A stretch of 64,000 nt of DNA from Pempheris klunzingeri (taxonomy: Eukaryota; Chordata; Actinopteri; Acropomatiformes; Pempheridae). The stretch lies in contig NC_092020.1 in the NCBI RefSeq assembly GCF_042242105.1, positions 4,019,001 through 4,083,000 of the forward strand, read 5' to 3'. Each line of letters starts with the position of its first letter. Within the stretch, counting starts at the first letter, position 1. Of this stretch, positions 63,380 to 64,000 are shown piece by piece. A program made the translations under genes and the position numbers. The notes beneath the pieces are model-generated. The model was not told where the DNA came from, did not search any database, and was given only the letters and a program-made list of their open reading frames with translations.

Positions 63380-64000
63380 CTGTAAGCATGCTGATCTGCT
63401 CTTGAGTGGCACTAGCAGAGTTGAGAAGGCAGTCACGTAGAGCGATACCCAATTCAACCCCTGCTGGGTGGTGTCCCGACTGACACAGTTCACTCGCTGA
63501 CAGACAAACACCATATGCCATGTTCTGATCACATTGTGTAGATTAGACGGCTTCCAGGTTCGTTAGTGACCACTAGTGGTGTGTTTAAGGCGGAGCCGTG
63601 TGCATGAGTAGTGACTAATGAGAATGAGGTTATTTTTGTTATCAGTCTGTCCTGCAAGTCAGACAAAAAATGACTGACTACATGTTAGAAATGTCCTAAA
63701 ATAGAATAATAAAATAAGTAATCTAAGATCTGCTGAAATGTGGATATTAAGATTCTTATATTCTAGAACAGAAAGCTGTGTTGGTGCTAGTTTCGGTACT
63801 ATTTTCAATGTAGTTTTGCATAAATGTATTCCGGTGATGTGTCAGTAAAAACAAAAATCTAAAAAAAAATCTATTGCTTGTACAAGGCAAATGTAATAGA
63901 AATGAAAATCTAATTCTTTAGAGGAAAAAAGTGATTTAGTCTTCTGTTAAATCCTGGTTTTATTGCAAAGGATTTGTCTTTCTCTTGTCATGTGCAGCAG
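63380..64000. other. Distal upstream DNA of the insulin gene
   Basis: No coding exon is visible. The stretch is AT-rich toward the right end and may hold further insulin enhancer sites, but none can be supported individually. Confidence 0.4.

Overview
The window is vertebrate nuclear DNA from a ray-finned, probably teleost, fish. The evidence is split genes with GT-AG introns, CpG-rich promoters, abundant CA/GT microsatellites, a decayed Tc1-like transposase, several interspersed repeats of familiar teleost types, and coding exons that read directly as vertebrate orthologues. There are no rRNA or tRNA genes, CRISPR arrays or operons. The species cannot be named from this sequence.

Layout. 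Positions 1-9396 are gene-poor: a dead Tc1 transposase tail at the left edge, then simple repeats and unassigned DNA. A LONRF-family gene (two RING fingers, TPR, LON domain) runs leftward from 16555 to 9397 in 12 coding exons. MED7 is a one-exon CDS, also leftward (19391 to 18627), with a spliced 5' leader that starts near a promoter holding three inverted CCAAT boxes and a CRE. ITK (T-cell Tec kinase, 17 coding exons) runs rightward from 22638 to 28235. CYFIP2 (WAVE complex subunit, 29 coding exons, 1252 codons) runs rightward from 35199 to 50005, with a probable non-coding first exon in a CpG-rich block near 29.7-29.9 kb. HMMR (20 coding exons, 1032 residues) runs rightward from 52467 to 60127. 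A preproinsulin gene runs leftward and tail-to-tail with HMMR: untranslated exon 1 near 63.2 kb, coding exons 61829-61640 and 60906-60761. I rebuilt all six genes exon by exon; every reading frame closes.

The genes do not form one pathway. MED7-ITK-CYFIP2 is a neighbourhood also known on human 5q33, so it is ancestral synteny. ITK (T-cell receptor signalling) and CYFIP2 (Rac1-WAVE actin control) can both act in lymphocytes. MED7 and HMMR have CCAAT/CRE-type promoters, and HMMR also has E2F and CHR-like elements fitting cell-cycle control. The insulin gene has a TATA box, an E-box and an A-box-like site, fitting a tissue-specific islet promoter.

The observations most worth following are: (1) CYFIP2 carries a genomic Glu codon where mammals make Glu only by A-to-I RNA editing of a Lys codon; (2) the preproinsulin is atypical, with Asp at A21, an extra dibasic site inside the C-peptide and a B chain extended by two residues; (3) HMMR and insulin are convergent with only about 270 bp between their poly(A) signals; (4) several inverted-repeat elements and hairpins lie in CYFIP2 and HMMR introns. 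I found no wholly new gene system.
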